From the NCBI GenBank assembly GCA_020833005.1, contig JAJHRD010000008.1, positions 1-55,412 on the forward strand: a stretch of DNA of 55,412 bases. Direction: 5' to 3'. The position numbers and the translations under genes are program-made. Under the pieces are notes generated by a model, which had not been told where the DNA came from, ran no database searches, and was given only the letters and a program-made list of their open reading frames with translations. The stretch comes from Candidatus Methanomethylicota archaeon. GTDB taxonomy: Archaea; Thermoproteota; Methanomethylicia; Culexarchaeales; Culexarchaeaceae. Shown here piece by piece: positions 45,287 through 54,166 of the stretch. Position 1 is the first letter of the stretch; each line of letters starts with the position of its first letter.

Positions 45287-45553
45287 TCACCATTCCTCTT
45301 CTTCTTCTTCTTCCTCCTCTTCTTCCTCCTCCAGTTCCTCTTCTTCTTCCCACTCTTCTTCTTCCTCTAGCTCCTCCTCTCCCCACTCTTCCTCTTCTTC
45401 CTCTTCTTCCACTATTTTCAAGCTCCATCTGCGTCCCTTTTGTTCTATGGATAGTGATACTCCGCATGATGGGCACTCTATTACGTCTCCTACATGTGGC
45501 TTCTCTCCTAGGTCTATCATTTCATCGCATATTGGACATCTAGCTTTGGGCAT
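45287..45553 (-). CDS. LysW-type amino-group carrier protein with long poly-glutamate tail
   Basis: Residues 1-48 match LysW/ArgW: a zinc ribbon with CPIC (Cys6, Cys9) and CPSCG (Cys27, Cys30), VGDVIECPSCG, and a LKIVEEEE lead-out. LysW normally ends in EDWGE at about 54 residues, and its final Glu carries the growing lysine or ornithine intermediate. Here EEWGE ends at residue 59 and 29 more residues follow. The tail 49-88 has 34 Glu, with Trp57, Leu62, Trp68, Leu74 and Trp88 as spacers. Glu codons are mixed (20 GAA, 14 GAG). LysX/ArgX, LysZ and LysY are not in the window, so a role in lysine/arginine synthesis is not shown. Confidence 0.8.
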   Translation of the reverse strand: MPKARCPICDEMIDLGEKPHVGDVIECPSCGVSLSIEQKGRRWSLKIVEEEEEEEEWGEEELEEEEEWEEEEELEEEEEEEEEEEEEW

Positions 45554-45822
45554 TTTCTATACCTATTTTTAACTTAGCATTGGTATATCTAATAAGGGTT
45601 TTCACATTTTTTATTTTTCCTAATTTTACTCATTTATTCCCCCTCATTTCTATCTTTTTCCATTTTTCCTATTTCCGTTTAATGGTATTTAATTTGCTTT
45701 TTATGTATTCTCAAAACTCTCTTTTTTTCGCTTTTGCTCTTATTTTTCCTAAAGTTTTCTGTCAATTTTTGTAGAGTTTTTCTATTTTTTTCAATATATT
45801 TATCTAAAAAATATTATTTTGT
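45554..45822. other. A-rich (minus strand) intergenic region, 269 bases
   Basis: The minus strand is very rich in A and G. A GATATACC stretch about 30 bases before ATG 45553 could be the promoter of the LysW-like gene. A 14-codon frame (about 45591-45635, minus strand, starting MSKIRKNKK) follows GAGGGGGA, but nothing else supports it. No RNA gene seen. Confidence 0.35.
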
Positions 45823-47175
45823 TTATGTTGTTATTCTTATACCTTCAAACTTCACTGATGGTGCGATGAGCGTGCCTCTTTGTTTTACGTCGTCTCCTTG
45901 TGCAGCATATTTCTCTAGCATCTCTTTGAATGTTCCTGCTATCATGCAGCCTCTTAATTGTCCAGCTAATTCTCCTCTTATTATTGCATAGGATGGGTTT
46001 GCCGTTATTGAGAATGCTCCTGTGGCTATGTTTGTGCTATGGGCTCCCATTACCCCGATTACCAATACCCCCTCCTTCACTTCACCTATTAATTCTTCCA
46101 GTTTCACCTCTTTTCCGGTTATAATCATATTTCTTGGTGCAATGGATATTGGTGTTCTGAATTGTCTGAAGGCATTTCCAGTGCTTTCTCTACCTTCCCT
46201 ATGTGCTGTGTAGCTGTCGTATATGTATCCCTTCAATACTCCATTTTCGATTATTATGTTTCTTTGTGATGGTACTCCTTCGGCATCTGTTGGTGCTGTT
46301 CTCAGCCCATTTGGTATTGTGCCATCATCTATTATTGTTAGTTTTTCTGAGGCTACTTTTTCACCTACTTTCCCTGTTAAGTATGATTTCCCTTCTTGGA
46401 CGTTATATGCATCTATTGCTCTTACAAATGCATATTCCATTAGGGTTTCAAGTGCATCTGGATCGAATATAACTGTCTTTTCCCCAGATTCTATTTTTGC
46501 CACTTTGAATCCTAGTTTTGCTCTTTCAATGGCTTTTGCTAGGCATATTTTGGCATCTATCTTATTTAGTTGCCTATATGCTTCCCCCTCCCATCCCACG
46601 CTTCTAACGCCATTCTTTTCTCCTAATATTGTGACTCCCGTACTTACAGTACTCTCCTTCCAGTTTACCTCTACTCCTAGGCTATTGAATATTGCTCTCT
46701 CTGTTGATGTGAAGTTAAAGCTTGCACTTATAGTGTTGAAGTTTGGATCTTTCTCTAATCCTTCTCCAACTATTCTTCTAGCTTCATCGAATATTTCGTC
46801 TATTGGTGGATTTTCTATTGCTGGATCATATATTCCTTCAACTGTTGGGGGTTTTCTTGGTTGTGGTAGTGTTTTGAAGTCTGGGTCTGGTTCTTTAATT
46901 TTAGCGAGCTTTATTGCTGTCTTAACTGTTTCCTCTATGCTCGCCTCATCTAGTATTGTTGTGTGTGAATATGCGAAGCTTTTCCCGATGACTACCCTTA
47001 CACTTATACCCTCCACACCTTCACCTGATCCAACTCTAGTTTTTACTCCACTTACCCTATCATTGGCTGTCATTATGCTTATCCTATTGGATCTTGTGGC
47101 GTAGGCTTCTGCTTGTGATGCACCATATTTTAATGCTTTCTCCACAGCTATTTTTACTGCTTCAATGAGTTCCAT
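45823..47175 (-). CDS. tldE: TldE/PmbA family metallopeptidase partner
   Basis: The 450-residue protein is the non-catalytic partner of TldD in a heterodimeric peptidase. It has the MELIEAVKIAVEKALKYGA start, ISVRVVIGKSFAYSHT, ENGVLKGYIYDSYTA and a TGAFSITANPSYAIIRGE end. It lacks the HExxxH zinc motif, as expected for TldE. ATG 47175 overlaps the tldD stop by one base (TAATG). A longer frame to 47229 overlaps tldD and is rejected. In bacteria the pair trims unfolded peptides and microcins through a narrow tunnel. Confidence 0.92.
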   Translation of the reverse strand: MELIEAVKIAVEKALKYGASQAEAYATRSNRISIMTANDRVSGVKTRVGSGEGVEGISVRVVIGKSFAYSHTTILDEASIEETVKTAIKLAKIKEPDPDFKTLPQPRKPPTVEGIYDPAIENPPIDEIFDEARRIVGEGLEKDPNFNTISASFNFTSTERAIFNSLGVEVNWKESTVSTGVTILGEKNGVRSVGWEGEAYRQLNKIDAKICLAKAIERAKLGFKVAKIESGEKTVIFDPDALETLMEYAFVRAIDAYNVQEGKSYLTGKVGEKVASEKLTIIDDGTIPNGLRTAPTDAEGVPSQRNIIIENGVLKGYIYDSYTAHREGRESTGNAFRQFRTPISIAPRNMIITGKEVKLEELIGEVKEGVLVIGVMGAHSTNIATGAFSITANPSYAIIRGELAGQLRGCMIAGTFKEMLEKYAAQGDDVKQRGTLIAPSVKFEGIRITT

Positions 47176-48557
47176 TACCCCCTCCCTCCAACCATCATAT
47201 TCTCTATTCTCATATGTGGTCCTCCACATGTGGTTCTCATGGATTGCCCCATCTTCCCACAGAAGCTTGGGTATATATCGAAGTCTTTTGCCACTCCAGT
47301 TACATTCTTTAATGTTTCAAGTATGAATCCACTCATGCTGAAGTCTCTAAGCTTCTCCTTTATTTCTCCATTGACTATTAGGTATGCTTCTTGAGCTCCA
47401 AATTGGAATATGCCTTCAGCTGGGCTTACTTGTCCACCTCTACCACCCTTCGCATATATCCCATACTTTATGTCTTCAATTAATTCTTCGAAGCTCATGT
47501 CCCCTGGCTGGAAGAATGTGTTTGTCATTCTAACTATTGGTGGGAATCTGTAGTCTTGTGCTCTTGCATTTCCAGTTACTGGTAGACTCATTTTCCCAGC
47601 TGCTTCCCTATTGGTTAAGTATCCCTTTAAAATCCCTCTTTGTATTATGACTTTCCTTTGTGTTTTGATGCCTTCGTCATCGTATATGTCTGTTCCAAAT
47701 CTTTCTGGTATTGTGGCGTCATCTATTAGTGTTACATGTTCTGAGCCTATCTTTTCTCCAAGTTTCCCTCTTAGTATGCTTGTCCCTCTTAGTACTCCAT
47801 CGGCTTCTGATGCGTGCCCTATGGCTTCATGCGCCATTAATCCTGATAATGCTCCATCTATTACCACTGTGAATTTTCCTCCTGGTGCAGGTTTCGCTTT
47901 CAATAGTTCCATAGCCTTCCTTGCAGCTTCCATGCTTCTCTCTTCCACCTTCATTCTTTCAGTTACTTCAAATCCACCTAGCATTGCATATCTATCCCTA
48001 TATGATTGTATTAATCCTGCTTCCCTAGCGTAAGCCCATATTCCCCAGTAAACCCATGAATTTCTCATTTCCAGTTGAGTTCCATCGCTTGTGCATATGA
48101 TTTTCGTTTCTGTGTAATCGTCATAGTTTGATGTTGTCTTTATATTTGGTGATATCTTCCTTGCAGCTTCATCCGCCTTTAATAGGAACTTCATCTTTTC
48201 CTCTATTGATACTTCTTCTAGTGGTTCTTTCACTGGAGTTTTCACTTCGTCAATTACCACATTGCTTGGTGCTAGATTCATTTTTTCAGAGTCTTTGCTT
48301 GCTTGTTTAGCCATTTTTGTAGCTATGTTTAGGGCGTTTTCAAGTGATCTTTTATCGATATTGTTTGTTGTGGAGAATCCCCATGCGCCATTAAGTAGCA
48401 CTCTTATTGCAACTCCTTGCTCTATTCCAGGGGCTGCTGAAACGATCTTCCCATCTCTGATTTCGATGCTTGTGCTGTGAAACTTTTGGTATCTTGCTTC
48501 CACATATTCTCCTCCAAGTTCGCTTCCCTTACTTACCACCCATAACATTAAATCCAT
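47175..48557 (-). CDS. tldD: TldD family zinc metallopeptidase
   Basis: The 460-residue catalytic subunit has the HEAIGH zinc motif (from His243), the GVLKGYLTN-type segment (GILKGYLTNREAAGKMS), and SFCGKMGQ near the end with the additional Cys ligand. ATG 48557 fits the family start (MDLMLWVVSKGSELGGEYVEARYQ). A longer reading to 48650 starts in a lysine-rich non-family stretch. Translated with tldE through a TAATG overlap. Confidence 0.94.
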   Translation of the reverse strand: MDLMLWVVSKGSELGGEYVEARYQKFHSTSIEIRDGKIVSAAPGIEQGVAIRVLLNGAWGFSTTNNIDKRSLENALNIATKMAKQASKDSEKMNLAPSNVVIDEVKTPVKEPLEEVSIEEKMKFLLKADEAARKISPNIKTTSNYDDYTETKIICTSDGTQLEMRNSWVYWGIWAYAREAGLIQSYRDRYAMLGGFEVTERMKVEERSMEAARKAMELLKAKPAPGGKFTVVIDGALSGLMAHEAIGHASEADGVLRGTSILRGKLGEKIGSEHVTLIDDATIPERFGTDIYDDEGIKTQRKVIIQRGILKGYLTNREAAGKMSLPVTGNARAQDYRFPPIVRMTNTFFQPGDMSFEELIEDIKYGIYAKGGRGGQVSPAEGIFQFGAQEAYLIVNGEIKEKLRDFSMSGFILETLKNVTGVAKDFDIYPSFCGKMGQSMRTTCGGPHMRIENMMVGGRG

Positions 48558-48690
48558 AATGTGCGTCATCAAATCATATTTCAATTTAAATTGCTTATAA
48601 CCTTTTAGTTTCAATTTTTTGGATTTCCAGTTTTTGTCCATTAGCAACAAGTATATTTTGTGCCATTGTTTATTTATATTGTTGATTTGT

Positions 48691-49083
48691 ATGCTGATTC
48701 CATGTGAAGTTGTTGTTAAGTTTGTTTTGCCTAGTGTTAGGGCTGCTTTGGCTAAGAGGCTTATGTTAAATTATGGTTTTAAGCAAATTGAGGTGGCAAA
48801 GCTTCTTGGGGTTAGTCAGCCTGCCATTAGCCTTTATAGTAGGCGTTTGAGGGGTGGAGCTCTCAATGTTGAGGATTATCCTGATATTATGGAGCATATT
48901 GATTTGCTTGCTAAATCCTTTGCTTCCGGTAATGTGGATTATAAGTTTTTTGTTGGTGAAGTGTGCAGTATATGTAGGATTGTGAGGGCTAAGGGTTTAC
49001 TTTGCAGTTTCCATAAGATTGTTGACTCCGAATGTAATCTTATGGATTGTGACCTTTGCAAGTCTATCTCTCAAAAATGTTGA
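48691..49083 (+). CDS. XRE-type HTH regulator with Cys-rich C-terminus (COG2522 kind)
   Basis: The 130-residue protein has a helix-turn-helix at about 26-52 (KQIEVAKLLGVSQPAISLYSRRLRG) and a C-terminal set of seven cysteines and a histidine (Cys92, Cys95, Cys105, His108, Cys115, Cys120, Cys123, Cys130). The CSICRIVRAKGLLC pattern is typical of this archaeal regulator family and could bind zinc or an Fe-S cluster, allowing redox sensing. ATG 48691 is preferred; an upstream extension to 48619 is hydrophobic and overlaps the tldD start region. Divergent from tldD-tldE, so that operon is a possible target. Confidence 0.8.
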   Translation: MLIPCEVVVKFVLPSVRAALAKRLMLNYGFKQIEVAKLLGVSQPAISLYSRRLRGGALNVEDYPDIMEHIDLLAKSFASGNVDYKFFVGEVCSICRIVRAKGLLCSFHKIVDSECNLMDCDLCKSISQKC

Positions 49084-49108
49084 TAAATAATAGTGTGTTG
49101 GTTTTGGT

Positions 49109-49513
49109 TTACTGAACTTTCAAATGTACTTCTACATTCTCTTTTAATGTCCATAGTACTGGACAGTATTTTTCCGCTAGTTCTGCTGCTCTTTGTATTT
49201 CCTCCTTTGGAGCCCCTTTTGCATTTATTTCCACTTCTATGTTCTTGTATCTTTGTGGTGTTTCTTTCATGGTTTCTCCATGAATCTTTACTTCCAAGTT
49301 TTCCACATTTATCTTTCTGCTGTTTAGTATTCTTAGCATTACTGATGATAGGCATCCTCCCAGTGCTACTAGTACTAGTTCCATTGCTGAGGGTCCGTAC
49401 CTCTTTTCTGCTCCAACTGTTTCCATTGATCCTCCCATTACCACTGTGAATCCTGTTTCTGTGGTGGCTATTAGGCCTACCCCCTTATGTAGCTCCACTT
49501 TCACTTCAACCAT
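49109..49513 (-). CDS. OsmC family protein
   Basis: The 134-residue protein has the two conserved cysteines of OsmC/Ohr proteins, in ALGGCLSSV (Cys54) and KYCPV (Cys117). GPSAMELVLVALGGC is the central family stretch. OsmC proteins reduce organic hydroperoxides using these thiols. In an archaeon with hydrogenase and ferredoxin enzymes it may protect against oxygen exposure. It sits between convergent genes and 33 bases after the S9 peptidase start of the same strand's operon direction, with no overlap. Confidence 0.9.
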   Translation of the reverse strand: MVEVKVELHKGVGLIATTETGFTVVMGGSMETVGAEKRYGPSAMELVLVALGGCLSSVMLRILNSRKINVENLEVKIHGETMKETPQRYKNIEVEINAKGAPKEEIQRAAELAEKYCPVLWTLKENVEVHLKVQ

Positions 49514-49546
49514 GTTCTCACCAACTGTTTTCTTTACTTTTTGTAT

Positions 49547-51490
49547 TTATGTTTTCTGTTTTAGGTATTGGTTGAACCATTCTATCATGTGCTTTAGCCT
49601 TTTAACTCTATGGTTTGGTTTTCCTGATCTGCTGAATACGTGGCTTCCACTTGTGAATAGTAGTAGTTTTGCTTCTTTTCCGAGGTATTTTAGTGCTGTG
49701 TAGAATAGTAGTGCTTGGTCTAGGTAGCATCTGTAATCTTCCATGCTGTGTATTATTAGTATTGGTGTTTGAACTTTGTTGGCGTGTGTTATTGGTGATT
49801 TGTTTATCCATTCCTCCCTATTGTTCCACCAGTCTCCACCTATTTGGTCTGGTACGAAGTGGAATCCTATGTCTGTGGTTCCGAATTCAGCTAGCCAGCA
49901 GCTTATCCCATTTAGTGATACTGCTGCTTTGAATTTGTTGGTTTGCGTTATTATCCAGTTTGTCATGTATCCGCCATAGCTTATCCCCGTTACTCCCATT
50001 CTCTCTTCATCTATGTAATTATACTCTCTTGTTACGTATTCGATCATTTCCATTATGTCTTGATAATCTCTTTCACCATACTTCCCCCTTATATCTGCGA
50101 ATTCTTCACTATATCCACCACTACCCCTAATGTTTGCATATATCACCACGTATCCATTGGCTGCGCATATTTGGTGTTCGAACATGAATGCATATCCGAA
50201 GGTGCTTTTTGGTCCTCCATGTATGAATATTATTGTTGGATACTTTTCCCCTTCCCTGTATTCTGTTGGTTTCATTATCCATCCTTCTATGTTGGCTCCA
50301 TCTGATGCTTTGAATTGGAATCTCTCATGTCCCTGCACTTTCACTTCCCTCAATATTTCATCGTTGAAGCTTGTTAGCTTTCTTTCTAAGCCATTCTCCC
50401 ATACATAGATTTCTGCTGGCATCTTTTCAGTTACCTTTGTGTATACTATCTTGTTGTCTTTTACTTGGAAGTTTTCTATTACGAAGTCTCCTGTAACTAC
50501 GTCTTCCACTTCCATTGTCTTCATGTTCATTTTGTATATGTTGTGTCTCCCCCCTCTTGTTTGTGTGAAGTATATTTCATCATTTTCTATTATTGGTGGT
50601 TGTGGTGCTTGGTATGGTCCTCTTAGATCGTAGTATATGCTGTGATTTGTTTGGTATCCGGTTTTCCCGGTTAGGTTTTGTAGTTCTTCTGTTTCTATGT
50701 TTATTTGCCATATGCATTCATGTGTTGGGTATCCTCTCCTATAGTCGTTTCCTCTGAATATTATTCTTTTACCGTCTGGGTGCCATGTTAGTGGTCCTAT
50801 GCCCATTCCCATATGCTTTAATTTTATGGTTTCCCTTGTTTCGAGGTTTATTATGTGTAGGTATTGTTTTCTTGGTTCCATGTAGTTTGTTGTTGCTGCG
50901 TATGCTACCTTCTTTCCATCATTGGAGTATTTTGCTTCCACTACGTCTATGTCTCCTGAAGTTAATTGTTCCACTTCATTTGAGTATATGTCTATTTGGA
51001 ATAGATGTGTGTTTATGTGGTGTGTAAATCCTATTCCATCAAACCATATGGGTATTTTGTCTATTAGTCTTGCTTCTTGATCCAATTCCCCCCTCATCAC
51101 TGTTGATCTGTATAGGATGTGTTTGTTGTCTGGATTCCATGATGGCTGTATTATTCCATTCCTACTCTTCATTACTAGTCTTGGTTCCCCACCATTTATT
51201 TGTTGTATCCATAGTTCGTTTCCAGGTTCCCCCTCCCTTATGGTTCTTCTTGATATGAATAGTAGTTTTTTGCCGTCTTGACTCCATCTTGGCCATGTGT
51301 CTGTGGGTCCATTTGTGGTTAGTTCTACTTCTCCATTATCTATGTTGATAACCCATATCCTAGATTTGTAATTGTTTTCTTGTGTGTCTGGTTTTATTGT
51401 TACGAAGGCTATTCTTTTGCCGTCTGGCGATATTTGTGGGTCGCATACTGACGTGAACCTATTGTAATCTTCTATTTTTAGGTTTCTCAT
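49547..51490 (-). CDS. S9 family prolyl oligopeptidase / acylaminoacyl peptidase
   Basis: The 647-residue protein has an N-terminal beta-propeller (about 1-385, WD-like blades such as SPDGKRIAFVT and SQDGKKLLFIS) and a C-terminal alpha/beta-hydrolase. The nucleophile is in GISYGGY (Ser504), the acid in HSMEDYRCY (Asp585), and the His in SGSHVFSRSGKPNHR (His617), which is the typical S9 acylaminoacyl peptidase context. It likely degrades small peptides in the cytoplasm; no signal peptide. Codons are strongly A/C-ending, typical for minus-strand genes in this part. Confidence 0.93.
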   Translation of the reverse strand: MRNLKIEDYNRFTSVCDPQISPDGKRIAFVTIKPDTQENNYKSRIWVINIDNGEVELTTNGPTDTWPRWSQDGKKLLFISRRTIREGEPGNELWIQQINGGEPRLVMKSRNGIIQPSWNPDNKHILYRSTVMRGELDQEARLIDKIPIWFDGIGFTHHINTHLFQIDIYSNEVEQLTSGDIDVVEAKYSNDGKKVAYAATTNYMEPRKQYLHIINLETRETIKLKHMGMGIGPLTWHPDGKRIIFRGNDYRRGYPTHECIWQINIETEELQNLTGKTGYQTNHSIYYDLRGPYQAPQPPIIENDEIYFTQTRGGRHNIYKMNMKTMEVEDVVTGDFVIENFQVKDNKIVYTKVTEKMPAEIYVWENGLERKLTSFNDEILREVKVQGHERFQFKASDGANIEGWIMKPTEYREGEKYPTIIFIHGGPKSTFGYAFMFEHQICAANGYVVIYANIRGSGGYSEEFADIRGKYGERDYQDIMEMIEYVTREYNYIDEERMGVTGISYGGYMTNWIITQTNKFKAAVSLNGISCWLAEFGTTDIGFHFVPDQIGGDWWNNREEWINKSPITHANKVQTPILIIHSMEDYRCYLDQALLFYTALKYLGKEAKLLLFTSGSHVFSRSGKPNHRVKRLKHMIEWFNQYLKQKT

Positions 51491-51526
51491 GATCTCAGCG
51501 TATACCTTTATGTTTTAATTGGTTAT

Positions 51527-52549
51527 TTAGGTTTGTGTTTCAATGATTTCATTTAGTATTTTGTTGTATATGTTTATGGCTTCATCTTCGCTTTTCACTC
51601 CCCTTATTATCATCCTCCCATTTTGGAATATGCTTACATCTTTCCCCTCGTATTCTATTGCTATCATTATTCCAGTCACTATCTTCACTTTATGTTTCTT
51701 TGAAAATTCCTCCTTCAACTTCTTTAAGTCTATTTTTATTGGTTTTGTTGGGTTTACGTTTATAACTCCTCTTCCACATATCCATGTGGTTTTTGGTGGT
51801 GGTATATCCATTCTCCCGCCTCCTGTGCATGCTGGGCAGTTCTCCCTTCTCCTTACTTCTATTTTGTGGAATTCCATGGTTTTGAAGTCGCATACCAGTA
51901 GTTTCCCCTTTAATGTTCCATTTATTCCAGCTATGATTTTTATTGCTTCCATGGCTTCAATAGCCCCTATTATTCCCGGTGTTGCCCCTATAACCCCCCT
52001 TGTTTCGCATGTGGGTAGTAGGTTGTCGTCTACTTTTGGGAATATGCATTCTAGGCATGGTGTTTCTGGTGGGCTTATTACTGTTATGTTCCCTTCCATT
52101 CCTATGGCTCCTGCAAATATGTATGGTATCCTATGCTTTATGCTTACCCTGTTCACTATGTATCTTGTGCTCATGTTGTCTAGTCCATCGACGATCACGT
52201 TTACATCGCTCAGTAATCTTTCTGCGTTGGATGTGTTGAGGTGTTCTGGTATTGGTTCCACCTTTACTTGTGGATTCATCTTCTCCAGCTTTCTAGCAGC
52301 CACTTCCACTTTTGGGTATCCTACTTCACTTGGATCGTATAGTACTTGTCTATGTAGGTTGTGTATTTCCACTATGTCGTGATCTATTATCCTTATGTAT
52401 CCTACTCCAGCCAGTGTTAGGTATGTTGAGGCTATGCTTCCAAGTCCTCCAACCCCTACCACTGCCACCTTTGATTTCATCAGCTTCTCTTGCCCCTCTT
52501 CTCCAAGCTCCCTTAACACTATCTGCCTAGAATAATATTCTCTCATCAT
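51527..52549 (-). CDS. ThiF/MoeB/HesA family E1-like adenylyltransferase with extra C-terminal domain
   Basis: The 340-residue protein has the ATP-binding GVGGLGSIAS (from Gly32), IIDHDIVEIHNLHRQVLY with the conserved Arg67, DGLDNMSTRYIVN, the catalytic-type cysteine in LPTCETRGVIGATPG and zinc cysteines CLEC and CPAC. It should adenylate the C-terminus of a small ubiquitin-like sulfur carrier. Residues about 255-340 form an added alpha/beta domain ending GRMIIRGVKSEDEAINIYNKIL, seen in some archaeal relatives. No ThiS, MoaD or SAMP-like partner was found in the window. Confidence 0.88.
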   Translation of the reverse strand: MMREYYSRQIVLRELGEEGQEKLMKSKVAVVGVGGLGSIASTYLTLAGVGYIRIIDHDIVEIHNLHRQVLYDPSEVGYPKVEVAARKLEKMNPQVKVEPIPEHLNTSNAERLLSDVNVIVDGLDNMSTRYIVNRVSIKHRIPYIFAGAIGMEGNITVISPPETPCLECIFPKVDDNLLPTCETRGVIGATPGIIGAIEAMEAIKIIAGINGTLKGKLLVCDFKTMEFHKIEVRRRENCPACTGGGRMDIPPPKTTWICGRGVINVNPTKPIKIDLKKLKEEFSKKHKVKIVTGIMIAIEYEGKDVSIFQNGRMIIRGVKSEDEAINIYNKILNEIIETQT

Positions 52550-52591
52550 ATCCTTCGTTATTGATTATGTGTCCTTGGCTTTATATGGTTT

Positions 52592-54031
52592 TCACCATTT
52601 ATGATTGTTTGTTTTCCATGCTACATATGCATATGGTAGTGTTAGTGTTAGTATGCATAGTGCTGACATTCCGTATCCCAGTATTATTAGTGTGAGCATT
52701 GCCATAACCCCCATTATGGTCGTCACATTCTCTATTATTGCAGCCTTTCTACTACTAGTCTTCTTTGCAGAAGCCCCTTTTGGTGTAACTTCCCACTTCC
52801 CCCTCCTTCCAACTATCACTTTTATGTTTTGTATTAGTACTTGTGGTGCTAGGACTGCTGCTAAGGCTGTGCATCTCCCCATTATTACTATGCTCCTCCA
52901 GGTTTTCAATCCAAGTCTTTTTGCAGTATGCATGTATGCTGTTGCTTCCAATGCTGATAATGCTATTGTTATTGGTATTAGGAATGTTGCTTGTGCCATT
53001 AGATCTGTTTTTATGATTATTGATAGTAGTGCGAGTATTGCTATTGCGAAGTTTGCTAGTATTGCATGGTATTGTAGTAGGTGTAGTGCTATGTCTATCT
53101 TCCATGTTAATGGGATGTTTGCTTTAACCATCTTTGGTATGTTTTTCAGTAGTACGCGTATTGCTCCATATGCCCATCTTGATTGCTGTTTCTTGAAATC
53201 TTCATAGCTTAATGGTACCTCCACTTCCACATCTACTTCATCCATGTAATCTATCTTCTTCCCATTAAGTATCAATTTCATTGATATTTCCAAGTCTTCC
53301 CCCAATCCATCCTCTTCATCCCATCCTCCAACTTCTATTAATGTTTCCCTTTTGAATATGCATCCACTTCCAGGTATTATTATTGGTTTTCCAAGTATCT
53401 TCTTCCCCCTCATTATTATTGATGTTAGGAATTCCATGGATACTGCTTGTGCTTCTGCTATTGGTGATGCATTCATATTCTTTGTTGACCATTTTGTTGC
53501 CAGTGCATCTAGCTCTTCAGTTTCCATGTGTGTTATGGTTTCTTCTAGGAATGTTTCTTTTGGTATTGTGTCTGCATCGAATACTACGACGTATTTTCCA
53601 TTGGATCTTTTTAGTGCATAGTTTAGTGCTCCAGCTTTGAATCCTCTAGGCTCCTCCCTCCTATAGATTTTTACCTCCAACCCCTTCACGCATGTTGCTT
53701 CCATTATCTTATCCCTTATTTCCTTGAATTTTTGTTCTGTATCGTCGCTTACAATGATTATTTCCATTTTATCTTTTGGATATGTTTGTTTTGATAGTGC
53801 TTTGAGTAATTCAATTATTGTTGTTGCTTCTTCATTTCTTACTGGTATTATTATGGTTGTTTTTGGGTATTCTTTGAGTTTTGCTTTAACCTTCTTTGCC
53901 TCTTCCCCCCTTACTCCAGTCCAATAGTATATTGCGTGGATTATCATTATTGTCCATGTAAATGCATATATTATTGTTATGAGGGTTATGGTTTGTATTG
54001 GCTGTATTACTGGTATCGTTATTTGCGTCAT
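52592..54031 (-). CDS. membrane glycosyltransferase family 2, processive type
   Basis: About 479 residues. A first membrane segment (about 15-42) is followed by the GT-A domain with TIIIPVRNEE, the FDADTIP (DxD-like) metal site, GEDLEIS and QQSRW, the QxxRW motif of processive enzymes such as cellulose and hyaluronan synthases. Four to five membrane helices follow. It likely extends a surface or secreted polysaccharide, or a glycolipid. GGTGAAAATA before ATG 54031 decides the start over an in-frame TTG at 54049. Confidence 0.9.
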   Translation of the reverse strand: MTQITIPVIQPIQTITLITIIYAFTWTIMIIHAIYYWTGVRGEEAKKVKAKLKEYPKTTIIIPVRNEEATTIIELLKALSKQTYPKDKMEIIIVSDDTEQKFKEIRDKIMEATCVKGLEVKIYRREEPRGFKAGALNYALKRSNGKYVVVFDADTIPKETFLEETITHMETEELDALATKWSTKNMNASPIAEAQAVSMEFLTSIIMRGKKILGKPIIIPGSGCIFKRETLIEVGGWDEEDGLGEDLEISMKLILNGKKIDYMDEVDVEVEVPLSYEDFKKQQSRWAYGAIRVLLKNIPKMVKANIPLTWKIDIALHLLQYHAILANFAIAILALLSIIIKTDLMAQATFLIPITIALSALEATAYMHTAKRLGLKTWRSIVIMGRCTALAAVLAPQVLIQNIKVIVGRRGKWEVTPKGASAKKTSSRKAAIIENVTTIMGVMAMLTLIILGYGMSALCILTLTLPYAYVAWKTNNHKW

Positions 54032-54166
54032 TATTTTCACCGTGGGCAATGGATTGTGGCTTTCAGCTTCATAGTTATACTAATCATAAAGTGTATTGTT
54101 TATTTATATGCTTTATCGTTTCGTTGCCTATTTATACTCCCTATACACCTATTCTATTGGATCTTT

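Noticed and set aside
45286-45420. Glu-coding repeat as a simple microsatellite expansion only
   Set aside because: Codons alternate irregularly between GAA and GAG and are broken by Trp and Leu codons at regular spacing, so pure slippage explains it poorly, though it may have contributed.
45204-45572. Plus-strand frame of 122 codons with a long serine run
   Set aside because: It is the complement of the Glu-tail repeat. The minus-strand frame has the LysW zinc ribbon, so the serine run is a shadow.
45591-45635. 14-codon Lys-rich frame on the minus strand upstream of the LysW-like gene
   Set aside because: GAGGGGGA precedes it, but the whole region is A-rich on this strand, so Lys-rich short frames are expected by chance.
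53936-54166. Long N-terminal extension of dapF
   Set aside because: It is antisense to the glycosyltransferase start, is rich in Tyr/Cys/His without family match, and DapF proteins begin at the ATG 54167 region.
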